The translations under genes and the position numbers were made by a program. A stretch of DNA of 64,000 nucleotides from Pseudomonadota bacterium (GTDB taxonomy: Bacteria > Desulfobacterota > Desulfobulbia > Desulfobulbales > Desulfocapsaceae), in NCBI GenBank assembly GCA_018820855.1, contig JAHJNL010000028.1, forward strand, positions 62,001 to 126,000, written 5' to 3'. The notes below the pieces were generated by a model that worked only from the letters and a program-made list of their open reading frames with translations, ran no database searches and was not told the DNA's origin. Of the stretch, positions 1 to 8,331 are shown piece by piece. The first letter of the stretch is position 1, and every line of letters starts with the position of its first letter.

Positions 1-633
1 CCCATTGTTGATGATGACACCGGAGCCTTCTGCGTTCGAACATCGACAATCGCTTACTGTAAAGGCAGATGAGTCGGTAATAAAGAGCATATTTCTGCCG
101 GAGGAACAGTTGATTCCTTCGATGGAGAAATCCTCACAGCCAGCAATCTCGATGAAAAACTTATTGTTATGCGAGGGTGTTATAAGAGGAAGAGAACTGC
201 GGATGGTGAAATGGTTACAATTGTTCACCCGGATAGAAGAGTGTCTGTTAAGAGTTTCCTGGTTTAAAATCAGGCTAAAGTGATCTTTTTCTGAGAGGCA
301 GTTGTTCTTGAAAGGGTATGTGATTGTCTCGCTGTCATTTTGTTTTTTGGGGCTATGATTGGCAATCTGCGCCTTTATCTCGTTTCCTTCCAAGGGGATA
401 AAATATTCAAGAGCCAAGAGGCTCATTGGTACCGCTGGTGTTAACCTGGCGGCTTGAAGGAGCTTTTTGTCGGTCGTTGGCACTTTATGTGTTGGTGGAT
501 ACACGGGAGCAGGTATTTGTTTGGTTGAGGAAAGTAATTGAAGGTATGAAGTGAATATACTACTGTTTTCAAGTTTCCTGCAAGAAAACTGTGTGGATTG
601 GTATAAAACATCGGATTTTTCAGAGGAAAACAT
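1..633 (-). CDS. Right-handed beta-helix protein, 3' end outside window (partial)
   Basis: This reading frame is absent from the ORF track because it runs off the left edge. Reading the complement from an ATG at 633 gives 211 codons without a stop; an in-frame TGA lies just upstream (658-660). The last 90 or so residues have the short alternating hydrophobic/polar strands with Asn, Ser and Gly turns typical of parallel beta-helix (pectate-lyase-like) proteins, for example FFIEIAGCEDFSIEGINC and GSGVIINN. The first 110 residues are polar and not recognised, and I see no signal peptide and no clear ribosome site. It is divergent from the sulfotransferase-like gene at 746. Such folds occur in glycan lyases, epimerases and tailspikes; the exact activity is unknown. 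The start could be further downstream if the N-terminal part is not coding. Confidence 0.6.
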   Translation of the reverse strand, partial: MFSSEKSDVLYQSTQFSCRKLENSSIFTSYLQLLSSTKQIPAPVYPPTHKVPTTDKKLLQAARLTPAVPMSLLALEYFIPLEGNEIKAQIANHSPKKQNDSETITYPFKNNCLSEKDHFSLILNQETLNRHSSIRVNNCNHFTIRSSLPLITPSHNNKFFIEIAGCEDFSIEGINCSSGRNMLFITDSSAFTVSDCRCSNAEGSGVIINNG

Positions 634-745
634 TAGATTATGTACGTGGCTAAAAAATCACACTTTGCTTTTCATGGGTAACTCATAGTTGATTGATTGC
701 TTTTTCCAGAGATTATCCCAAAGAATTCAATTTCTAGACATTACA

Positions 746-1852
746 ATGAAAAAAACACTAATTATACATATTGGCTGGCATAAAACAGCCACAAAAGTAA
801 TACAGTTGTATTTTGCCAATTATCGGAAAAAGCTTAAAAAATTTGATGTTTGTTATCCAGTGATTGATAACCGAACTGGTTTTGGTGGCATAAAACATTC
901 AGATCTTTTGGTGTCTATTTTTGACGAACTAAAACAAGGACATAAGCGACACAACGTTCGTACATTTGATGAGCTGTTTAAAATGTCTGTGAATGAGATA
1001 ACTAACTCAAAATGTCGTTGGGCAATCCTTAGTGAAGAAGGGTTTAGTATGGAGTATCTCGGAATACCCAAATTAATGGGTCGATATAAAGAATATTTTG
1101 ATGATATAAAAATTGTTGCTTACATCAGGCGGCAGGATTATTTTTTAGAATCGTTTCATTCACAAGTTATTAAGCAGAGTGTTACCCGAGATACAAAAAA
1201 TCTCAATGATTTTTTGTCGCATTCTGGAATAAAAAAACGTGCTGATTACGCTTTGATTCTTGATTGGTGGGCTGATGTTTTCGGTAAGGAAAATATACTT
1301 ATTGCACCATTTGAACGTCATACTATTATCCCAGATCCGTTAACTTATTTTTTTAATCTCACTGGTCTTCCTACAAAAATACTTGCTAACTATTCTGTGG
1401 AACAAACACAGACGCACATCTCGCCACCCAGAGAGGTGACGGAGTTTTATCGATATATGAATTTGAAAGGCATAGATTTTCAAGAGAAAGCGCTATGCGA
1501 ATATCTCTTGAAAAGTGGTGCTACTCTTACGGATACAAAATATTTTGGACGAGCCGAGCGTGACAGGATACTTAGAGAGTATGGCAGTTCAAATGAAGAG
1601 GTGGCAAAGAAATATTTAAATAGAGAGGATGGTATTCTTTTTGAGGAACCGATCAGGGATTATCTTAACTGCTCGGAAACCTGGACAGGATTAAAGCCCG
1701 AAGATGTATTAGACTATGCCATGCCCATAATAGGAATGATGTCATTTGAAATCTCAAGACTGAGGCACGAAAACCAAAAGATGGCAAGCCTCAAAAAAAG
1801 AATATCTCATTTTTTATATAAATTTTACAGGCAGATGACAAGAAAAGCATGA
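746..1852 (+). CDS. Sulfotransferase-like protein
   Basis: A 368-residue cytoplasmic protein with a sulfotransferase-type P-loop right at the N-terminus (IIHIGWHKTATKVIQ, about residues 5-19), resembling the PAPS 5'-phosphosulfate loop, and a 3'-phosphate-binding-like strand YIRRQDYFLESFHSQ near residue 130. The usual TT of the loop is TK here, so activity is uncertain. By family it would move sulfate from PAPS to a sugar hydroxyl. The ORF track starts at a TTG (689); I prefer the ATG at 746 because the P-loop strand normally begins within the first ten residues, although no strong ribosome site precedes it. It is followed by the convergent gene at 2101-4032. It is the first of six sulfotransferase-like domains in this window. 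Confidence 0.65.
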   Translation: MKKTLIIHIGWHKTATKVIQLYFANYRKKLKKFDVCYPVIDNRTGFGGIKHSDLLVSIFDELKQGHKRHNVRTFDELFKMSVNEITNSKCRWAILSEEGFSMEYLGIPKLMGRYKEYFDDIKIVAYIRRQDYFLESFHSQVIKQSVTRDTKNLNDFLSHSGIKKRADYALILDWWADVFGKENILIAPFERHTIIPDPLTYFFNLTGLPTKILANYSVEQTQTHISPPREVTEFYRYMNLKGIDFQEKALCEYLLKSGATLTDTKYFGRAERDRILREYGSSNEEVAKKYLNREDGILFEEPIRDYLNCSETWTGLKPEDVLDYAMPIIGMMSFEISRLRHENQKMASLKKRISHFLYKFYRQMTRKA

Positions 1853-2100
1853 TAACGGCTAACTTCAATTGGTTGTTTCATTTCCTCTGTACCACTTCAG
1901 ACCTTACGGTGCGAATGTTTACGGGCAGAATTGTCCTAATATCTATGGGACGTATAGCGTTCACAGGCGTTCCGGTTCGCTCCGTTCATCCCGATGCTCA
2001 TGGTAATGTACTCTAATGATTTTATGCGGTAGAGGTGAATAAAAGGCTGCGGTGTTTAACTGTTGGTAGTAGAGAGCAGTGCAAGAATCTATCCAGCGAT

Positions 2101-4032
2101 TCACCGGAGCAGAAGATAAATGCCGGGATTAAAAGCAACTGGAGGCCCAATTGGAACTGATGACATAGTGTTATCTTTGTATCCGGAATTTGGTGTACCG
2201 AATCTACTCACCACACCATTTGTAACTGATTTTACCCAGTAATAATAAACTAATCCATTCTGGGCGGTCGTGTCCGTATACCATGTGTTGGTAATTCCAT
2301 ATGCAATTCGAGGTGCTGTAATTGGCAAAGGAACCGTATGACGATAGATTTCGTAACTCTGAGCACCGGGTGCGGCATCCCAGGAAAGTGCCACATCGCG
2401 ATAACGGCCATCGCTAGCAGAGACAGAACCTGGCGTTAGGGGGGGGAGTGTGCTGCCGCCGACTTGAAAGCGTGATGAGAGGGACCAACTCCCCTCACCG
2501 TTGGCATAGCGTTGTACCCACCATTCATAACTACCATCGGGGAGATAACTCACAAAATGTTCAGAGTCACTGCCCAGCCGCCAGACATCTGAATATTTTA
2601 TGCCATTCCTGTACAGAAGCATATAATAGAAGTCTGCCTGTGGAACCGTTGACCAATTCATCATAAAAGTACTTCCTGCGAAACTCCGATTTGCAGGAAA
2701 TTGTGGTACGGGGACATCTGCCAGGGCAGGAAGTGCTGAAATGTCATATTCTCGGAAATAGAGTTTTGTATTTTCCCAGTCACCTAACACCAGGAAAAAC
2801 AGTCTGTTGTTATGAATGCGGATACGAGGGATTCCTTCTGCTGAAAAGGGTTCCAGGAGTCCTTTGTAGGTCCATGAATCATTAGGGCCGCTTCTGTATA
2901 AGGCGATACTTCCTGTGATGTCCTCCTCTATATTTTCTTTAAAAAAATTGATGGGTCGCCGAGGAGAGTCGTTCCATGCGCCAAAGAGATCATTGGGGCC
3001 ATTTGTGATCAAAGTGACTCCCATGCCAGCACCTGAATCTGGGAAATTGTCACCGGCAATAATTCGTTTCTTCCATTTGTTCCCTCCGTATCGCCTGGCC
3101 ATCAGAGCAGAGGTTCCGATGGCAAACAGTTGATTGTATTCCGCATATTTGAAAAAGGCAACAACCGGTACGTCATTGTCAAGTGTAAGGGTAGTCCAAA
3201 ATTCTTTTTCATATAGTGTGCCAGAGCTATCGACAAGGCTGGGAGACCAGTGTTCACCATCCGTCGAGGATGCGTAGAAGAAATTGTGGAAGGTTCCATC
3301 AACATATTCAGTTGATGCTTTCCCATTTAAAACTTTCTTTGTGTAGGCTCCATCGCCATAAGTTATATGGTATATCCCATTTTTGTAGATAAAGTTGCCT
3401 ATCGTAAACTGGTAGTCATTTGGGATATCAACAGGAGTTTCTGACCATGTTACCCCATCGGTGGTCCTGAAGAGTTTGAGCTGGCTTGACTGATCCAATG
3501 AGGAGACTCCTTCACGGATAAACATTGCCCGGTTGTTGTCATCCAATTGCATACGTGAATGCCAGCCACCTAGGCTGATTTGATATTCGGGGCCAGGAAT
3601 ACCATTTACAATTTTTTGATAGGCGAGATATGGATCTGGGGAATCAATGGCCAGCTTTCTCATATAACAGACATGGATCGTGTCATCATTAGGGTCAATT
3701 ACCACTCTTGTTGACCTTGTGCCAATCCAACCCAGTTGATTCAATACTTGATCACTTTGCCATTGCCCGGCTTTCCTCCACTTGTAAATGATTTGGGCAC
3801 GATCTTCATTTGGCACGGGTTTCGTGTAAATGATATGGACATCGCCTACGGAGTCTATCCCCATGTAATAGCCATAAATTCGTCGATTAAAGGGCTCCTC
3901 CGAGTCGGCAATGATTCTTGCTTCTACGGGTGTAAGCCTCGCGTAGGCAGAATAATTGCCAAGGAACAGAAGGCAGGTGGCTGAAAGTGACAAAAAAAGT
4001 ATTTTTATTCGGATGGAGGTATAATGTTTCAT
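2101..4032 (-). CDS. Secreted beta-propeller-like protein with two FN3-like domains
   Basis: A 643-residue protein starting at ATG 4032 with a clear signal peptide (ILFLSLSATCLLFLGNYSAYA, cleavage likely after residue 31). Residues about 40-445 contain repeated strands with Trp/Tyr-rich turns such as SSTDGEHWSPSLVDSSG and TTDGVTWSETPVDIP, which look like BNR/sialidase-type propeller blades. Residues about 448-530 and 535-625 are two fibronectin-III-like units (FMMNWSTVPQADFYYMLLYRN; VALSWDAAPGAQSYEIYR). It is exported and probably binds or acts on carbohydrate outside the cytoplasm. No sialidase Arg triad or Asp-box set could be assigned with confidence, so no enzymatic activity is claimed. 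It is one of only three minus-strand genes and converges with the sulfotransferase-like gene, so it has its own promoter. Confidence 0.7.
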   Translation of the reverse strand: MKHYTSIRIKILFLSLSATCLLFLGNYSAYARLTPVEARIIADSEEPFNRRIYGYYMGIDSVGDVHIIYTKPVPNEDRAQIIYKWRKAGQWQSDQVLNQLGWIGTRSTRVVIDPNDDTIHVCYMRKLAIDSPDPYLAYQKIVNGIPGPEYQISLGGWHSRMQLDDNNRAMFIREGVSSLDQSSQLKLFRTTDGVTWSETPVDIPNDYQFTIGNFIYKNGIYHITYGDGAYTKKVLNGKASTEYVDGTFHNFFYASSTDGEHWSPSLVDSSGTLYEKEFWTTLTLDNDVPVVAFFKYAEYNQLFAIGTSALMARRYGGNKWKKRIIAGDNFPDSGAGMGVTLITNGPNDLFGAWNDSPRRPINFFKENIEEDITGSIALYRSGPNDSWTYKGLLEPFSAEGIPRIRIHNNRLFFLVLGDWENTKLYFREYDISALPALADVPVPQFPANRSFAGSTFMMNWSTVPQADFYYMLLYRNGIKYSDVWRLGSDSEHFVSYLPDGSYEWWVQRYANGEGSWSLSSRFQVGGSTLPPLTPGSVSASDGRYRDVALSWDAAPGAQSYEIYRHTVPLPITAPRIAYGITNTWYTDTTAQNGLVYYYWVKSVTNGVVSRFGTPNSGYKDNTMSSVPIGPPVAFNPGIYLLLR

Positions 4033-4690
4033 ATTTTCTATTGAGTGGTTATTTTCATATTGGTAGAGTAGGGATTTTTCGCTACTGTACCAAACAATGT
4101 ATCAACCCACCAATCTGATCAGTGTCAACCAGAATGAGCAATTGCCAAAAAGCCTAGTAGATACCGTAACTCTTGAGGATTCATTCAACGCCAGGTTAGC
4201 CTCTGTGGAACCAGTTCTATATTCTACTATATACTAGTATAGTTAACCATTCTCTGGTAGTCAAGCCGTGGGAGAATTTGAATTCTGGGTTTCCTTTCAC
4301 TTTGCTTGTCATCGGCAAGTATTTTATGATACCAGTTGCGTTTCAGACATCTTTCGTTTATTTGCAGGACCATGTAATTGCTTTTAATGCAGAGTAAAAT
4401 ATATATTGAATGTTTTATCTGAACAGTGAAGCTTTTTCTCTCTTGAGGATATTTCTCTGTGCAGTATCTCCGGTGCGACAGAAGAAAAAAATACAATGAA
4501 AATAGCTTGTTATGCAAGGTGCGGATTGTGCTGTACGCTTTATTGCAAGCAGAATATGGGCGGTTTTGTTATTTGGAGTGAAAACTCTTATTTTATCGTA
4601 AAATAAAACGGTTAACTAGAATATTAAAAAAAGTCAATAAGGTCAGTACGGCTATTGCCGATAATTGATAATAACAGACAGGAGAGAAGG
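4033..4690. other. Non-coding stretch between divergent genes
   Basis: About 660 bases without a convincing gene. The 96-codon minus-strand ORF at 4227-4517 has a basic, low-complexity composition, no ribosome site and no recognisable motif, and I treat it as chance. The stretch should carry promoters for the minus-strand gene at 4032 and the plus-strand methyltransferase at 4691. It is AT-rich and has a 12-bp perfect palindrome at 4230-4241 (TATACTAGTATA) and a tight inverted repeat at 4588-4606. Confidence 0.5.
4588..4606. promoter_or_regulatory. AT-rich inverted repeat upstream of the 4691 gene
   Basis: TTATTTTA-TCG-TAAAATAA is a perfect 8-bp inverted repeat with a 3-nt centre, about 85 bases before the ATG at 4691. 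It could be an operator or part of a promoter. No regulator is encoded nearby, so the role is open. Confidence 0.3.
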
Positions 4691-5707
4691 ATGGAGAGGA
4701 CGCAAACTTACTTGACGAAAACTATAAAAGAGGTTGATGGGCTGCCCTGTTCACACCCGGCTTCAGTGAACATTGATGTAGCAAACTTCTACTATAGTTT
4801 GACTAAAATGGTTCGGCCACTTCTTGTTGTAGAAATAGGGTGTTTCATCGGGTTCTCCACTTTACATTTTGCTCAGGCGCTTCGAGAGCAAGGCTTTGGT
4901 AAAATGATCTCCATAGATGCCTTTGATTGGGAGGTCGATGCAGGGAATGGATTGGAAAATCGTCAGGATGTAGCTTTGCGTTATTGGAGGAGGGCCCAAC
5001 TTGAAGATATTGTGACCTATGTCAAAGGCTATTCAACAGAGGTGTATCCCCAGTTGGAAAGTGAAATAAAAAAGAAGATCGATTTACTATATATCGATGG
5101 TGATCATTCGATTAATGGAGTTTTTAAGGATTTTAATGTGTATTACGGTGATGTTCGGGTTGGAGGGTATATTATCTTGCATGATATTTATCCGTCTATG
5201 TGCGGTGAGTATGGACCACGAGTGCTGATAGATCATTTGAAGTCTCGTCGTTTGATACCGAATAAACTGGAATTGATTGAAATGCAGACAAGGGATGGGT
5301 TCGGTATTGCTGTGTTACGAAAGATAAAAGCTGCCCCCTTACGAGTTCATGTGCCCGTGACCGGCATATCCAAAAGTTTTGTTAAAAGAGTCTTGGCGAA
5401 ACTTAAAGGAAAGTATCGGCATCTGCGAAGAAGAAATTTGATCAAAGATCAGATTATTATTCAGATCATAGTTCTTGATGCGAGCACCAAGAAACCGATT
5501 CCCGGTGTTTTGCTTGTTTGTCCTCAACGTTGGGATGAAAAAAGAATAACCGATGAAACAGGCTCTGTCTGGTTAGATCACTATTTGCCTAATCGGTATT
5601 TATGGAATGTTTCTACTGAAGGGTATCATGAGGTAATTGATGTCCTGCTTGACGTCGAATCAAATAAGTCGCCGCAACAGTTTATCATAATGCTGGAAGC
5701 GAAATAG
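4691..5707 (+). CDS. SAM-dependent methyltransferase with C-terminal carboxypeptidase-regulatory-like domain
   Basis: A 338-residue protein. The N-terminal 210 residues form a class I methyltransferase of the Methyltransf_24 type: motif I is VEIGCFIGFSTLHFA (about residues 48-62), then an acidic strand ISIDAF, LLYIDGDHSINGVFKDF with the DGDH motif, and GGYIILHDI. Residues about 260-338 form a separate beta-rich unit (IVLDASTKKPIPGVLL, ITDETGSVWL) like the carboxypeptidase-regulatory/transthyretin-type sandwich, which is unusual for a cytoplasmic enzyme. I place the start at ATG 4691 because AGGAGA lies a good distance upstream; the track's TTG at 4655 lacks that. It stands alone between two long non-coding stretches. 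The substrate is probably a sugar or sugar nucleotide, by context only. Confidence 0.75.
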   Translation: MERTQTYLTKTIKEVDGLPCSHPASVNIDVANFYYSLTKMVRPLLVVEIGCFIGFSTLHFAQALREQGFGKMISIDAFDWEVDAGNGLENRQDVALRYWRRAQLEDIVTYVKGYSTEVYPQLESEIKKKIDLLYIDGDHSINGVFKDFNVYYGDVRVGGYIILHDIYPSMCGEYGPRVLIDHLKSRRLIPNKLELIEMQTRDGFGIAVLRKIKAAPLRVHVPVTGISKSFVKRVLAKLKGKYRHLRRRNLIKDQIIIQIIVLDASTKKPIPGVLLVCPQRWDEKRITDETGSVWLDHYLPNRYLWNVSTEGYHEVIDVLLDVESNKSPQQFIIMLEAK

Positions 5708-6262
5708 ACCAATGTGTAAGGGATTACCAAACACTGCCTCTGAGAAGCCGTGCAGTCATTTATACCTTAGAAAAAAACGGAGTTTACGTATTGTTTTGTA
5801 ATGAGTTGTACCGGATAGCATAACAGAGAATCAGCCTTTCTTGTATGGATTTGGTAAGGTAAGGCATACACCATTTTCTTGTGAGTAGAAGCTGGTTCAC
5901 TGTTTTGCTTTCGTAAGTCCTGAGTACTGTTGAACTGTTACAGAGTGGAAGTTAAACAAGATTGGAAGGCGCTCTGATGATGAGGGCGGGAGAAGTTTTA
6001 TAGTCAAAATATCTTCTTGTAATAAAAGACACATCGAATATTATGGTCACATTTTTCATTTTATTCGGAGCATGGAAGTGGCTTTTTTGGAGGGAATGCT
6101 CAGAAATGGGCTTCCTGGCGCTAGTGTCTGTGAGGATATGGGGCAGAGTGCTTCCAAGTCTCAACTCTTTTTGAAAATATGTGTAAATCCTTCTGCGCTT
6201 GAGGCAGGCTGGATAATTTTACCATCATATTGTTTCTTTCTCTGAATCGTAGGTGATCCTGG
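5708..6262. other. Non-coding stretch before glf
   Basis: About 555 bases with no supported gene. The 70-codon minus-strand ORF at 5952-6164 shows no motif and no ribosome site. No strong hairpin plus T-run was seen. A promoter for the glf operon is expected here but I could not single one out. Confidence 0.45.
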
Positions 6263-7420
6263 ATGTTTGATGTGGTAATTGTTGGGGCCGGTTTTGCTGG
6301 TTCGGTTTTGGCACGGCAGCTGGCCTCACAGAAAGATAAGCAAATACTGCTTATTGAAAAACGTAGGCATATTGCCGGAAATTGCTACGATTATTTTAAT
6401 AAACATGGGGTGTTGGTGCATGAGTACGGACCTCACCTTTTCCATACTTCCAATAAAGAAGTCTTTCACTACTTGGGGCAATTCACCGAGTGGAGTGAGT
6501 ATCAGCATCGTGTTTTGGCTGTAGTCGATGGACAAACGGTTCCGCTTCCATTCAACTTGAATGCCCTGGAGATGCTTTTTCCCAAAAGCATGGCCGAATC
6601 CCTGGAAAAAAAGCTTATAGATCATTTCGGGTTCGGAGTGAAGGTCCCTATCCTGGAATTGATTAAGGCTGATGACCCTGAATTGAAAGAATTAGCCGAT
6701 TTCATTTATGAGAAGATTTTTGTCAATTATACAGCAAAACAGTGGGGGTGTAGCCCTCAGGATATTGCTCCTGAGGTGATGGGCCGGGTTCCGGTCTTTG
6801 TGTCAAGGGATGACCGTTACTTTCAGGATACTTATCAGGCTGTGCCAAAAGACGGGTATACAAAGATGTTTGAGAATATCCTTGACCATCCCAATATTCA
6901 TCCGTTGCTGAATACTGATTATAAAGATGTTGTCTCTCTGGATGCAGACAGTGGTCAACTCAGTCTTTTTGACGTCCCCTATACGGGAGAGTTCATCTTT
7001 ACCGGAATGATTGACGAACTCTTTGATTTTCGTTTTGGGAGCTTACCCTATCGTTCGCTGGATTTTCAATTTGAAACACTTGAGCAGGAGTATTTTCAGG
7101 AAGTTGCTACGGTAAATTATCCGAACAATTATGACTTTACCCGTATTACCGAATTTAAACGTATCCATAATCAACAACTCAAGAACACGACCATATTGAG
7201 GGAGTATCCTCGAGATTATTTGGGAGTTGATAGTGAGACAGACACTCCTTGTTATCCTGTGTTCAAAGATGAGAACATCAATCGTTGCAAACAATATCAG
7301 GATTTTGCCGCTCAGTTTGCTCATATTACTCTGGTAGGACGCCTTGCCGAGTACCGCTATTATGATATGGATGATATTGTTTCACGGGCACTGGAAGTAT
7401 ATCAGAGTAAGTTCGCCTGA
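6263..7420 (+). CDS. glf: UDP-galactopyranose mutase
   Basis: A 385-residue flavoenzyme that interconverts UDP-galactopyranose and UDP-galactofuranose in the cytoplasm, giving the donor for galactofuranosyltransferases. The FAD-binding fold opens at the N-terminus (VVIVGAGFAGSVLARQLA), followed by the family hallmarks RRHIAGNCYD, HEYGPHLFHT, FVNYTAKQWG, VPVFVSRDDRYF and, near the C-terminus, LVGRLAEYRYYDMDD. Length fits the bacterial family. The start ATG has AGGTGA about 8 bases upstream. Two GT2 genes follow at once (11-base gap, then a 4-base overlap), which suggests that they use its product. The flavin must be reduced for activity; no dedicated reductase is seen nearby. Confidence 0.97.
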   Translation: MFDVVIVGAGFAGSVLARQLASQKDKQILLIEKRRHIAGNCYDYFNKHGVLVHEYGPHLFHTSNKEVFHYLGQFTEWSEYQHRVLAVVDGQTVPLPFNLNALEMLFPKSMAESLEKKLIDHFGFGVKVPILELIKADDPELKELADFIYEKIFVNYTAKQWGCSPQDIAPEVMGRVPVFVSRDDRYFQDTYQAVPKDGYTKMFENILDHPNIHPLLNTDYKDVVSLDADSGQLSLFDVPYTGEFIFTGMIDELFDFRFGSLPYRSLDFQFETLEQEYFQEVATVNYPNNYDFTRITEFKRIHNQQLKNTTILREYPRDYLGVDSETDTPCYPVFKDENINRCKQYQDFAAQFAHITLVGRLAEYRYYDMDDIVSRALEVYQSKFA

Positions 7421-7431
7421 TCTGTCATCCT

Positions 7432-8331
7432 ATGACAACTCCCTATCCTATCAAATTAAGTATTGTTTTTCTCAACTTTAACCGTATAGAAGAAACCCGA
7501 TATACGGTTGAGAAGTTGTTGCGGATGGTTTCCGACAGATCTGATGTGGAAATCATTGCGGTGGACAATAATTCAGAAGACGGCACTGCGGAATATTTGC
7601 AGAATCAGAAGGGTGTGCAGTCCATACTCCTCAAGACAAACGATGGTATTGCCGGATACAATGAAGGTTTTAGAAGGGCGGCCGGGGAATATATTCTTGT
7701 ACTTGATGATGATTCTTGTCCGGCCGATGCAAAAACTCTGGATCTTCTTATAACGCTACTGGATGATAATCCCGGAACAGGAGTTGTTGCCTGTCATATA
7801 GAAACACCGAAAGGGGAGCCGCAATGGAAGTGGCATTTGCCTCAAGAGTTCCGTTTTGCAGTTTCCCCTTTTTTCGTCGGTTGCGGTTTTGCTATTCGCC
7901 GTGAACTGTTTGAACAGATAGGCTGGTATCCCGGTAAATTTTTTATCTATCAAAATGAGATAGATGTAAGTTTTAAAGTGAGACAACAAGGATATGAGAT
8001 TTACTATCATCCTGACTGTCGGGTCATCCATCGTGGCATTCCCAGTGAGAGACCTGGGTGGCGTTGTGTCTATTATCCCACCAGGAATACCATCTGGCTG
8101 ATTCAGGAATATTATCCTCAACCCATGGCCTCTTATATGCTTTTTTCTCGCTTCCTTATAGGACTTGGCAGAGCAGTGTGTTTACGTCAATTGCCAACCT
8201 TTTGGAAAGCAATCCGTGATGCCTTTGCTGAGCCAGTCTCCAGGCATCCGCTCTCACCTGAAATTCGGTCCGTAACGACACCATTCTGGCGCCAAAACTC
8301 CATTTTTCATCAACTCTTTAAGTGGACATGA
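7432..8331 (+). CDS. Family 2 glycosyltransferase, possible galactofuranosyl/rhamnosyl type
   Basis: A 299-residue GT-A-fold enzyme. Visible features are the N-terminal strand LSIVFLNFNR, the nucleotide-binding VDNNSEDGT, the metal-binding LVLDDDSCP (about residue 85), the acceptor-side NEIDVSFKVRQQGYEI and a C-terminal tail with hydrophobic patches but no clear membrane segments. It should transfer a sugar from a nucleotide donor to a lipid-linked glycan on the cytoplasmic face. It sits 11 bases after glf and overlaps the next GT2 by ATGA, so galactofuranose is a reasonable but unproven donor. Confidence 0.85.
   Translation: MTTPYPIKLSIVFLNFNRIEETRYTVEKLLRMVSDRSDVEIIAVDNNSEDGTAEYLQNQKGVQSILLKTNDGIAGYNEGFRRAAGEYILVLDDDSCPADAKTLDLLITLLDDNPGTGVVACHIETPKGEPQWKWHLPQEFRFAVSPFFVGCGFAIRRELFEQIGWYPGKFFIYQNEIDVSFKVRQQGYEIYYHPDCRVIHRGIPSERPGWRCVYYPTRNTIWLIQEYYPQPMASYMLFSRFLIGLGRAVCLRQLPTFWKAIRDAFAEPVSRHPLSPEIRSVTTPFWRQNSIFHQLFKWT

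Noticed and set aside
5-283. 92-codon plus-strand ORF at the left edge
   Set aside because: Lies opposite a better minus-strand beta-helix frame that covers 1-633.
4227-4517. 96-codon minus-strand ORF
   Set aside because: No ribosome site, no motif, odd basic composition, and in an AT-rich non-coding stretch.
5952-6164. 70-codon minus-strand ORF
   Set aside because: No supporting signal; it falls in the non-coding stretch before glf.
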